Origin: Gracilaria domingensis
Taxonomy: Eukaryota > Rhodophyta > Florideophyceae > Gracilariales > Gracilariaceae
DNA length: 64,000 nucleotides
NCBI GenBank assembly: GCA_022539475.1
Contig: VCMS01000035.1
Span: forward strand, 1 to 64,000
Direction: 5' to 3'
Shown: one piece after another, positions 21,018 to 30,287 of the stretch
Layout of the letters: every line of letters starts with the position of its first letter
How positions within the stretch are numbered: the first letter of the stretch is position 1
Position numbers and translations under genes: made by a program
Notes under the pieces: model-generated
Told to the model about the DNA's origin: nothing
The model's database searches: none
Seen by the model: only the letters and a program-made list of their open reading frames with translations

Positions 21018-21458
21018 AGCGCGCCGCCGCCGCCGCCGCCGCCCCCGGCCGGCGCCGGCGGCCGGCGGCCGGCGCGCGGCGGCGCGGCGGCGCGGCGGCG
21101 CGCGGCGCGGCGGCCGGCCGGCGCCGCCGCCGCCGCCGCCGCCGCTGCGCGCGGCGGCGGCGCGCGCGCTCGAATTGTGTTGCGTTTGCCCTAGCTGTAG
21201 ATCAGTCCAGTGCGGTCGCCGCTCGCGCTACCCCGCGCCGCCGCGCGCCCGCGCTCCGCGCCGCCACGCGCAACGCCCGCACCGCCGCGTCGCGGCGCGC
21301 GCAGAGCGACGCTGTCCCCTGCGCCGCTACCCGCTCTGCGCGCCGCCGCCACTGGAAAGGCTGCGCTCCCCCGCGCCCTCCGCCGCGGGCGCGCCCGACA
21401 GCCGCGCGCCGCAGCACCCCCTCCGCGAGCGCCCCCTGCGCGCCGGCGCGCGCAGCCA

Positions 21459-21500
<42 letters not shown>

Positions 21501-21809
21501 GCCGTCTATGCACCGCTTTCGGCCGCGCTCGCGCTCGCGGCGCCTGTGGCGGCGGCGCGCCGTCGCGCTAGCGCCTGCCGTCCTGCGCGCGCGCGCGCGC
21601 CCGCCGTTCCCGCGCCGTTGTGCTTCCACTTCCTACGTCGCGCCGCTACGTGATCCGCCGTCGCCGTGCACGACTCACTGCGAGCCGAGCTTGTGCGATC
21701 CTCGTACAAGCTCGCCGTCGCCGCCGTATCGCCAGGTCAGCGCCACTGAAAAACGTCGCACATCACAATCTCATTATGTCATCATCACACATGATGTGCC
21801 GTGCGTAGT

Positions 21810-21818
<9 letters not shown>

Positions 21819-21871
<53 letters not shown>
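21819..21871. repeat. (CA)n microsatellite
   Basis: About 26 uninterrupted CA units. Frames read through it are not genes. Confidence 0.95.
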
Positions 21872-22090
21872 CTCACCGCGCGCCCGAAAACAACGCGCGA
21901 CACAGCCCGAGGCGCGAGCAACGCAACGGTATTCGTCTCGATCAGAATCGATTCCACATTGCGTTTTAGCCCAAAAAACCAACACCATAGCACCACCACC
22001 GCAGCACCACTACCACACCGCCCCAATCAACTTCTCGCCATCTTATTGTGCGCACACACACACACACAATAAGTCCGGAGTCTCATGGCG

Positions 22091-22154
22091 CCCTTCACTC
22101 TGACAACAACCATCAATGTACGTACACTGACCATGTTGTTGTAACAGTGAAGGG
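22091..22154. repeat. Hairpin, 20-bp arms
   Basis: Arms 22091-22110 and 22135-22154 (CCCTTCACTCTGACAACAAC against its near-complement) pair at 18 of 20 positions around a 24-nt loop. Confidence 0.7.
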
Positions 22155-22220
22155 TACCAAACGTACATGCCCCGTTTTCGTCGCTCATCGTTGGCGTCCA
22201 ATCCGCCCCAAAATGCACAG

Positions 22221-22297
22221 CTTCACACTCGAGTGACTCGAGTCAAACACCAAGCTCAACTTTTTGGTTGAGCTTGCTGTTTGACTCGAGTGTGAAC
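22221..22297. repeat. Palindrome, about 30-bp arms
   Basis: Inner arms CAAGCTCAAC / GTTGAGCTTG enclose a short T-rich loop. Outer arms ACTCGAGTCAAAC / GTTTGACTCGAGT pair perfectly, with a small bulge between the two blocks. Confidence 0.7.
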
Positions 22298-22741
22298 ACG
22301 GGCACGGCGCTCTTGCAACACGGAGATCCAACCGTCAACGCACCATATCCGCCGCGTTACACAGCCGACGGCGCACTCTGCGCCTGGTCCCTCTCTAAAG
22401 CCCCGTCTTCTGAAGAGCTTGCAACACACCGTGCCCCTCAAAAGGAGCACAGCAAGCGCAAAAGCCAACAAAGCACCACACCATTAGATAGCCCTGCCAC
22501 ATATTTATCGCGCCCAACAGTTCAAAGCCTAATAGATCTATCCCCCCTTGGAGAGCGCGCTCGCACGGACGCCGCCACTGCCGCGTGCGCGCGCCGCTTG
22601 CCCCAGCAGGCCGCGCACATTCGTATCACCGCATGCGCACTTCTGCCTGCGTGCGTGTAGTATCAGCGTCAGCGAGCTGCAGATCGAACACACCATCAGT
22701 TCTTCAACACCTCCAGCCATGTGCCCTGCGCAAGCACATGA

Positions 22742-22823
22742 GCGGCCATAGCTCAGCTGGTAAGCACCGTGAGTACTTTTCCACAAAAGTCCGTGACGCA
22801 GGTTCGAGTCCTGGCGCAGCCAC
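22742..22823 (+). ncRNA. tRNA-like sequence with pol III A and B boxes (SINE head or decayed tRNA)
   Basis: TAGCTCAGCTGG at 22749-22760 is a perfect A-box and GGTTCGAGTCC at 22801-22811 a perfect B-box, in tRNA order. The T-arm forms (GCAGG/CCTGG, four of five pairs). The D-arm is only three pairs, the anticodon arm is a 5-bp stem with a 6-nt loop, and the acceptor arms pair poorly, with several C/A mismatches. A working tRNA is therefore unlikely. A tRNA-derived SINE head or a decayed tRNA gene fits better. I saw no T-run terminator just downstream. Confidence 0.5.
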
Positions 22824-23660
22824 TCCCCCTAACCTGCTACAGTGCGTGAGAGGCGTATCGAACCAGCCGACGTTCAGGAGCAAGCGGAGCACAGCTGGCG
22901 CTGGTAGAGTGTGGCCGAGGCCGCCGTCGTCTGTGTGATCCAAATTCCGCCAGCTCTGCTCTGCGATAAATCCTCTCCTGCTTCGCCTCAAATGCCTCAC
23001 AACCGTTTGTTCCTCTTCCTCGTTTTGTATCAGCGCCGTCCTGTGATTTTTGCCATCAACGCAGCCCCGAAGGCAGAAAAAGCTCAGCCCATACGCGCAT
23101 AGAACGGCGTTCTTGAAAAGCACCGAAATGCACCTCACCCGACGCCGCACAGCAGCGCCGGACCGCCGTCACCGCAGTTTGATCCAACCGCCGTTGCTCG
23201 TTCCTAAGCATCTAGTTTCCGTTTGCGCTTGCGTCAGGCACTCATGCACTTTGATGACTTGCCACGGACAACTTGACAGATTATCGAATTGCCGTCATAA
23301 AGAGGTAGACGTTGTCTGACAACGTTCAGGTGAAACACGATGTTCACCGTATCCCCAACTTCTCTCATGATTCCAAAGGAGTTGTTCACCATCATCATCA
23401 TCATCATCATTATCGGCAATTGTGTCGATGTGCCTGCGATGCTCATGTCCGTTCGTCAGGGACCTTTCGGAATGTTGCGGGACGTTGCTGAACAAAGATC
23501 AGTTTCGAAGAATGATTCTCCCCGGGGAACGAGCCCCAACAACCAAACCAGCAACGTCAACACACGCTCAGAAATGGGCACTGCGTGGATCTCCAAGCCC
23601 TCGAAAACTGCAAGATTCCGTGCCATGAGAGCTTCGCTTCCTGAGGAATGCTGGTTCGTC
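22824..23660. other. No gene recognised; (CAT)n tract
   Basis: Short frames on both strands are not convincing. A (CAT)n run lies at about 23392-23412. Confidence 0.35.
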
Positions 23661-24155
23661 CAACCAAAGAGTTTTGGGGCTCCATGGCTCGCAGACACCC
23701 ATGCCGCTGAGAGAGCCTCATTGTCAACCCAGCTGCGGGCAGAGATGAATAAAGTCAAAAAGTGCAGAGTAGAAGCGTTTGACGCAGACGTGGAGTAACC
23801 TTTAAGTAGGCCAGTCACACGCGCGGAGGGCTTTCTCGACTAGGCGCGGATCGTCATGATCTGTTTTCCACATGATGATGATGATGATGTGGAAAGCAGT
23901 AGATATATCCACCACTTGGGGGCTACTGTACCAGCTACACGTAGACGGTACACATAGTATGTGTCACATACCGGTCAACGAGGGCCCCGAAAGCTATTTC
24001 TGGAGGTCTACTACGACGTGTCGTTATAGATAACTCGGGGCTGCGCCCAATCACACGGGCGAACGAGCGGAATGCTATGTGTGCCTCTTGCCACTTCAAC
24101 TGGCACCAGCTGGCACACTGTGCACATGTGTGGGTCTTGAACGACTTCCAGGCAG
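23661..24155 (+). repeat. Dispersed repeat R1, copy 1
   Basis: Matches 53167-54187 in three blocks: CAACCAAAGAGTTTTGGGGC onward; the block ending GTCAAAAAGTGCAGAGTAGAAG; and TAGGCCAGTCACACGCGCGG through GTGGGTCTTGAACGACTTCC. This copy lacks two insertions present in the other and is probably nearer the ancestral form. It includes a small palindrome TTTTCCACAT(GAT)nGTGGAAA. The family is unknown and no coding is seen. Confidence 0.8.
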
Positions 24156-24544
24156 ATGATGTGCTCTGCCAAAGTTATTGATGCCACCGCTCTTCTGCTG
24201 TCATTTGTCCTTTCTCTCTCTCTGTTTATGGGTGTAACAGCCTAATTCCGGCGTGCTACAGATCGTTTCTGTTGAAAGAAACGTTCTCTCACTAATTTGT
24301 CCTTTGAAGAACAACGCGGACTGCTAACCATTTGTTCATTCATGTCTAGTGAATGGATGTGCATAACGGTACTGCATCTCCCCCGATTGAATGGGATGGG
24401 GTTTCCAGCCCAGAATGCCTTTCAGCCCCCATAATAACCCGTACAACGTCCAGCAGTCGCTAGCATAAAAAGGCGCCGATCAACTGTGGAACAAAAGCAC
24501 GCGCTGGTACGGGGGCATGTCGCTCGAAAGCTTTTCCGACATCA

Positions 24545-25397
24545 ACGCCGCTCTGCGATGATCTGCTTCGCACAGCGAGTCGTAGCGATTACACAATCTG
24601 TTGGATTTGCGTCATGCCAATGTACATGGTGCAGACAATGAGGGTAACACCGCTCCGCACCTTGCTGTCTCCGAAGGATATGTACATGTCCTGCGGCTCC
24701 TGCTCCGTGCAGGGGCACCAATTGATCGCTTTGCTGATGACGGAGATACGGCATTGTTGACCGCCGTTCAGGTATCACCTTTCAACGAAAGGTAGACCCT
24801 ATTGAAGAGCTACTCTACTGCGGCGCTGACGTGCACAAAGCAAACAAGGTACTGTGGCTTTTTAATAGTCTTCACTATGCCGCTTGGATAGGGAAAGAAC
24901 CCGCGTTACGGTGGCTACTCCGCGCCAGCGCCATAGTCGACTGCCCAACATCCCGGGGAAATATGGTATGGACCGTTTGACCTGCAGACAGAATTGCAGA
25001 ATTGTTGCAGGACTTGTACAGTCATGAGTTATCAGCCGCTTCGGCAAGTGATTCTGACAGTGAGGATGATTCTTCAAATGATTCTGACTTTGTGGAGGCA
25101 CTCTCGCCAGAAGGACTGACTGTGGGTGGTCGCATTGCTCTCCACTTCGCCACTGCGATCGCACACGTGCAAATAGTGAAGATTCTAGTTGACGCCGGCG
25201 CACATCTGGATGCCACGGATGTACGTGGAAACACAGCGTTGATTATTGCTGCTGCGAATGCACACTTGCTGTGCGCTTCCGGTTGCAAAGCGCGGTGGAA
25301 AAGTTGTGAGGTGTGGAGCTCGATGCCTCCGAATTTACTGAGGAGGCACAACAGTGCTGCGCGTGCGTGGGTGGTCGAGTGCCGGCCAGGGCCGTAA
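24545..25397 (+). pseudogene. Ankyrin-repeat gene remnant, left part
   Basis: Three pieces read as ankyrin repeats. The first, from 24601, has NEGNTAPHLAVSEGYVHVLR, then LLLRAGAPIDRFADDGDTAL. The second, in another frame from 24792, has IEELLYCGADVHKANK and LHYAAWIGKEPALRWLLRAS. The third, from about 25011, follows an acidic Ser/Asp linker with GGRIALHFATAIAHVQIVK, ILVDAGAHLDATDVRGNTAL and IIAAANAHL. A frame change at about 24776-24791 and a TGA at 24978 break it. A 45-nt GTATGG...TTGCAG interval (24966-25010) would remove the TGA as an intron, so partial function is not excluded. A further ankyrin fragment lies at 50406-50545, beyond the inserted transposons. Confidence 0.65.
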
Positions 25398-25869
25398 CTA
25401 TGACTGACAAACTACCTTCCTGGCCAGGGAAATGTGGAACACCTTTTCATGAAACGCAACTGGCGGCCATATGCGTGCTTTAATTTAAAAACAAATCTCA
25501 CCCAATGGTAGCTCTCTGTGTGTCCTTCACGCACACCAAGTATGGAGTCTTGATATTGTACGACAAGCGAGCTACGCAGCGGACTCTCCATTACTTCCGT
25601 CACCGCCGTTTTCGCCAAATCCAGGGCAATGTGGAACTTTGCCCGTCCTGGGTACCAATGTCCAGCACGCCCCATCAGGGTCAACCACAACACTTTGGTC
25701 ACCCACAAACTCCACCAGATGCACATGATGACAGCTCAAAACGCTTTCCGGTACATTTTGCAAATCTAACAAACTGCAGGCAATTGCCTTTTTTTCCTCG
25801 TTCTGCTCCTTTATCACCGCCGCTTCTGTTACACCTTTCATTCCTTTGTTGTACCTGTTGTCAATTTCA

Positions 25870-26462
25870 GGAGAAGTTTTTCGCCTTCGCTGCTTGATGC
25901 CTTCAAAACCGCTTCGGAAGGTAATGAACTACAGCAAAATTACTGGCACAACCATCAACTATTTCCTGCTTCTTCTTCTTACGCTTCAGCGCCTTTTGCT
26001 CGCTTTCGTCCTTCTTGCGCTGCCGTTAGACAGCAACAAAAGCCTTGCGCTTTCGTCTTTCTTTCTCTCACGCAGAACAGCGGCTTCACCTAAGAGTTTT
26101 ACTTCGCCTTCCTACTTTTTCTGTCGCTAGAGTGTCCCAGCTTCTTTTATCTCGGCATCACGGTGAATCCTTTCCGTCGCTTCGCGTTTTTGTTTTTCCT
26201 TAACCATTCCTTCTTCTTTGGCCTTGTTTTCTTGCTCTTTGGGTTTCTGTATAAGCTCTCCATGGGCAGCATAAACGGCTGATGCACTGCGTTGAATTGT
26301 GGTGCCGTCAACATGTTCACGTTGATTCTTCCAAATACTCTTCTTGGTTGGAGTATGGCGCAGCAGAACTTCTAAAGCGCGCGCCTGGTCTTGATGTGGA
26401 ATGTCACGAACAGACATCCTCTATTAGTACATACCCATCCGTTTACGAACGAGGGACATAAC
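25870..26462 (-). pseudogene. pogo element D transposase, C-terminal coiled-coil part
   Basis: Frame 26417-26127 begins VRDIPHQDQARALEVLLRH and passes into a Lys/Glu/Gln coiled coil (PKEQENKAKEEGMVKEKQKR). This is the same layout as the end of the transposase at 9806-11640. It is the continuation of the 27220-27967 part, cut off by solo LTR C. Several stops follow towards 25870. Confidence 0.6.
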
Positions 26463-27219
26463 TGTGGTGCAATCCCACGAGTGGGCAAACAAGAGCGGCG
26501 TCGCGGAAAACGCACCGACAGGGTGTTCAAGCCACGCTCCTTATAGGGGTAAGGACGGTGGTAGAACCCTCCAATAGGGCTGACACGGGCCGGGTGTAAA
26601 TCCGGGCAGCACCGTCTTGAGCGTGCAGCCGGAGGTTGGGGTGGGTAGAATCTGCGTAGAATCCGGGTACTTCCGGCGAGCCACAGCGAGTGGAGATATC
26701 CAGGCCAACGATGTAGGGCAAAACAGAAGGCAAACGAGCCGCACAACGGAGCACTGACTCGCGAGATCGGGGAATATTCCCAAACAATATGGTCCAGACC
26801 TGTATAACAGAGCAGAGCGATAGGAGCCGTATGACGGAAATAATAACAATAAAATTACAGAAAGAATGCCGTAACGACGGTCTAGAACTCCTCGGGGACA
26901 GAGGTGAAAAGCGACTCCGGAAATGCGGCGGTTTAGCCCGGTTAGGGACGAAGAACCGTTCGCACGCGGCAAGAAGCTAGAGCCAAAGGCCTCCTTGAGA
27001 TTTACTTCCCGTACAGTGGCGGCAAGTGCCGCCACCTATATAGGGCACTTGAAAATATCAACCAAGAATATCTAACTATCCGGCGCTGCCGGCCAACATC
27101 CTACACGTGTGAAACCATGGCAAGCTTGCCACGGCGCACCCGGCATCGAGCCGACTCAGCACACGTGTGCGGAAACACTACCCTTCCTAGGCATACCCCA
27201 AAATGGGGCTATCACTACA
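26463..27219 (-). mobile_element. Solo LTR 'C' of a Ty3/gypsy family related to elements A and B
   Basis: 757 bp. Read on the minus strand it starts TGTAGTGATAG and ends TTGCACCACA, like the LTRs of A and B, and shares an internal TTGGCTCTAGC motif with them. It is flanked by ATAAC (26458-26462) and GTAAC (27220-27224), a 5-bp target duplication with one change. It interrupts the pogo D transposase. Confidence 0.75.
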
Positions 27220-27967
27220 GTAACCTCTCATAACCTGAGGTGTCGAAGCCGGTAACGGATCAACAAACTGTGAAAAACACCTCGGTGCAACCCCACGAAG
27301 GGCGTTATGCTCTTCAATAACATCATTCCATTTCTTCTTGTCCGCGATACGTGGTGACAGGCGAACGATATCCGATGCAGAACCCGATGGTGTGTCCCAT
27401 TTTTCCTGAGCCCAAGTAAGGAATCTAGAATCCATAGGCCACATTCCGACCTTGTCGAAAGCTTCTCGAACGACGTTTTTTGTAAGCGCAATGTAACCTG
27501 CCGTGCCTAACTTGAACTTTATCCCGTATTCGCAAAAGTATACGAACGCTTTTTTGTTCGGAAAGTCGTACGTGCTGCGGACTGTTTCCTTTTAACGTTT
27601 GTTGCTGGACCGGTCGCACGCTTGAAGAAAGTGTGAGGTGTTAGCGGGGCTGATTATTACTTCAATGTTTGCCGCTTTAGCTTTCCTCAGCCACAAATAT
27701 CCATTTCGAGACTTGTGGCCATCCAACATTAGAAGGATCCTCTTTTTGTCGAGAATCTCTTTTGCGTGGTGCACTATGTGGTCAATCAAGAACGGTATTA
27801 ACTCCATTGTCATAGAGCCTTTTTCATTGCCTACCACGAAACTCCCTTCGGGCAGCCACTTCTCAATTGCAAGCCAATGCGGTATACCGCATTCGCCTTT
27901 AAATATTTCGGGCGAGAGGGGATCAAACAAGCGATTCATTTGGTTCGTACCCTAAAAAATGAAGAAT
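27220..27967 (-). pseudogene. pogo element D transposase, catalytic C-terminal part
   Basis: Minus-strand frames carry GTNQMNRLFDPLSPEIFK, the second catalytic Asp in RILLMLDGHKSRNGYLW, and the third in ANTSHFLQACDRSSNKR. After a frame change they continue with MWPMDSRFLTWAQEKW, the usual end of the nuclease. An in-frame TAG lies near 27950, just inside the insertion point. The N-terminal half is 18.8 kb to the right at 46732-47472. Confidence 0.8.
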
Positions 27968-27972
27968 GGCGG

Positions 27973-28226
27973 TGTAGTGCAACGCTCATGTATGAGGAAT
28001 TTCTCTGGACTTAGTCATAGTTCCCGTTCACGGGTTTGCCTGGTACACGCCAGTATATGACTAGTAGTAACTAGTGGTTGCCATCGAGATGGTTTGGACA
28101 CGTGGGACACGGTGGGGCTGATCGGAGGTTGGCCACTACACGTGGGTGTTTGCCACAAGTAGTGAGATGCTTAGTTAATAATATTTATTAATTTTAGTGA
28201 GGACACTACTTAGTGCGACGGCGTCG
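27973..28226 (+). repeat. Truncated 5' LTR of element A
   Basis: Aligns without gaps to 45987-46240, at about 95 percent. It stops exactly at the element B target site. The remaining 486 bp of the LTR are not found beyond B. Confidence 0.88.
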
Positions 28227-29078
28227 TGTAGTGCAACGCATTTGCGGTATCTACTAGCTTTCGCAGCTATGTCGATGGTACCTTCAGTGCAGTGGAAGTA
28301 GAGCACAGTTGCAGCGTATGGCACAGCATTGCTGGCTTGTTGTACACGTTTTGGCACGGATGATCGCCAGTTGTCACAGCATAGCTGGTAATTTAGATAT
28401 TTATTTAGATAGTTTCGCATCTGCTGTAGGGAGCTTTCTACAGTATATAGTGGCTTGGCCTTCGGCCTTCGCCGCCAAGTAAACTCCCCAACAAGGGTTG
28501 AACCATCGTTCTTGGCTCTAAGCTGCACCGCCTTCGCGTGTTGCCGCACCTCTTTGAGGGTTGACCGCGTCGTGCACGGTTAGTTTAACCACCCTGTCGA
28601 ACAGGAGCGTCACCGACTTCGTCGTGGTTATTTCAATTATTATTACACACTGTCGTGGATTCCCACCCCTGTTTAGGGTTTCCGTTTTCAATCCTGGTCT
28701 CTCGTGGCTTGCCCACTATTCCCTTTTCTTTGGGTTCTTTCTTTTCCTTTTCTCACTTTTGTGGTTCTCTTTTGTCCCCTTTTCTCGGATTTATTGCCCA
28801 CTTTTCAGTGGTCCGTGGACTTCCGACTCATTGTCGTTGTTTTCACCACTTTCGTGGATTGGTTCATCTCATCAGAGGGTTACACACACGCTCACGTGGA
28901 TCTCCACCCAACTTCTCGGCCATCTCACACCCTCACACGTATATCGCGGAGGTAGATCCCGGTTTACGCCCGGCTCGTGCATCTACCCCTCAAGGGCTCT
29001 ATTGCTGTTGCGACCCTACTGAGGGGAAGGCTCCGAACACCTTCGTGTCTTTCTCCCGTTCTCGGGGTTTGCACCACA
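28227..29078 (+). repeat. 5' LTR of element B
   Basis: 852 bp. The TATATAG at about 28444 could serve as TATA box. Frames within it (Phe/Ser-rich) are not genes, and the same frames recur in the 3' LTR. Confidence 0.9.
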
Positions 29079-29479
29079 TTTGGTCTCCCGACCTAGAAGT
29101 CGTGTTGAGCCCAGCAAGCTGGTTTTGTGCACATTCCGGTTTGCCGGCTTGAAGTTGTGGAGAATACAGATCGTTTTCTCGTGGAAGTTGTGGCCGACTA
29201 CTTTCGTGTTTGACTTCGTCTTTCCCCGTTCGGGTTGTTGGTTTCGCTTAGTTCTGTACTGGTGGCTCACCCTATTTCCGTAATTTTTCATTCTCGTCGG
29301 TACGGTGTTGCTACTCTAGAACTTTGTACCCGCTACTCTGGAAGGATCGCCTACTATCGTAGTGTGTAGTTCCCGTCGATACGGTCGTTTCTACCCACTC
29401 TTGTGTGTTTCACTCTCGCTTGAGGTTCTAATCTACAGTTTTCTGGCATTCTTCGCTCTGTGTCGAGGTTGTTTTCGAC

Positions 29480-30265
29480 ATGGATCGAACTGCCAGAAGG
29501 CATTTTTCAGTCCTACGTGAATCGCAGGATGTCCTTAAGGAGGATGTCGAAACCTTGCTAGGCAAGTACACAGGCACTCCTGTGGAGGATGTTTCTCAGA
29601 TTCCTTCGGATTACGATTGGGATTCGTGCGAATCTTCCGTGTTGTCTCGCGCTGCTTCCCACTCATATGGTTCAAGTTCTTTTGATTGCTCGTCAGACTC
29701 TTCCTCCGATATCTGGAGTTACACTCGTTCCCTGACAGGAGATTGGCGTCCTGAATCAGAAGCTTTGCTTACCACTAACGTGGAACACGAGCTGCATATT
29801 GCAGATGCTCTCCATGTTCACGGGTTGCCCACCGGTCAGATTGGAGTACCCCAACATGTTGGTATTGTACAGGATTATACGCGCCAAGCGGTGGACTTTG
29901 ATGACCCTCTTCAGGTTTCGTATGGCTCAAGATCTGGTCTAGTCTGCCATACCTGCTATGGCCGCGGTCATATGTCCCCGGAATGTCAACTCTCTCTGAG
30001 AGAATGGTCCACTGTTGCCAGGAACTACGAGAATCTCACTCCTTTGGAGGCTGAATCGGTTCCTATGTCTTCATATCTTCGAGCGATCACTGATTTCTCA
30101 CGGAAGATTCCGGCATTTCAACCGCAGACTGCGTTGCCAAACACTGCTCTGCAGGCTACTGAAATGCATCCTTTGCGTACGGACTTTGCTGCTAGCACCC
30201 CACTGCTAGTGGTTCAGGATTCTGAGGCTCCGCCCCAGGTGGTCCAGTCCCAGAAAAACTGGTAA
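29480..30265 (+). CDS. Element B gag, with CCHC zinc knuckle
   Basis: 261 residues from the ATG at 29480, starting 401 nt after the 5' LTR. The N-terminal part is short compared with element A, and a Ser/Asp-rich region replaces most of the capsid. The nucleocapsid zinc knuckle is intact: CHTCYGRGHMSPEC, a CX2CX4HX4C motif. The following block (ENLTPLEAESVPMSSYLRAI, then TDFS) matches element A gag, so the two families are related. The frame ends in TAA four bases after GAAAAAC, a changed form of the slippery heptamer of element A, and pol is in the -1 frame. It would package RNA, but most of the capsid seems to be gone. Confidence 0.75.
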   Translation: MDRTARRHFSVLRESQDVLKEDVETLLGKYTGTPVEDVSQIPSDYDWDSCESSVLSRAASHSYGSSSFDCSSDSSSDIWSYTRSLTGDWRPESEALLTTNVEHELHIADALHVHGLPTGQIGVPQHVGIVQDYTRQAVDFDDPLQVSYGSRSGLVCHTCYGRGHMSPECQLSLREWSTVARNYENLTPLEAESVPMSSYLRAITDFSRKIPAFQPQTALPNTALQATEMHPLRTDFAASTPLLVVQDSEAPPQVVQSQKNW

Positions 30266-30287
30266 AGGGAGTCTCCACCTTTGGAGA
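30253..30287 (+). promoter_or_regulatory. Degenerate -1 frameshift signal of element B
   Basis: Heptamer GAAAAAC (30253-30259), spacer 12 nt, then stem TCTCCA (272-277), loop CCTT, TGGAGA (282-287). The pol frame is open through this overlap. Same geometry as in element A, with a compensated base pair in the stem, but the heptamer no longer fits the X XXY YYZ pattern. Confidence 0.6.

Larger units (their letters stand above)
20296..22090. other. GC-rich upstream region with simple repeats, no gene
   Basis: Very CpG-rich DNA upstream of the zinc-finger gene. Long frames on both strands encode Ala/Arg/Gly repeats and are rejected. It holds a (CGCGCC)7 tract at 21459-21500 and a (CA)26 microsatellite at 21819-21871. 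Confidence 0.5.

Noticed and set aside
21819-21871. CRISPR or telomere-like array
   Set aside because: The repeats here are plain microsatellites and minisatellites, with no regular spacers and no telomeric motif; the DNA is eukaryotic.
20152-21969. Frames of 200-390 codons upstream of the zinc-finger gene
   Set aside because: Low-complexity Gly/Ala/Arg reading of CpG-rich DNA; one even reads through the (CA)n tract.
28561-29152. Phe/Ser-rich frames in the element B LTRs as genes
   Set aside because: They lie inside LTRs, recur in the other LTR with frame changes, and reflect pyrimidine-rich sequence.
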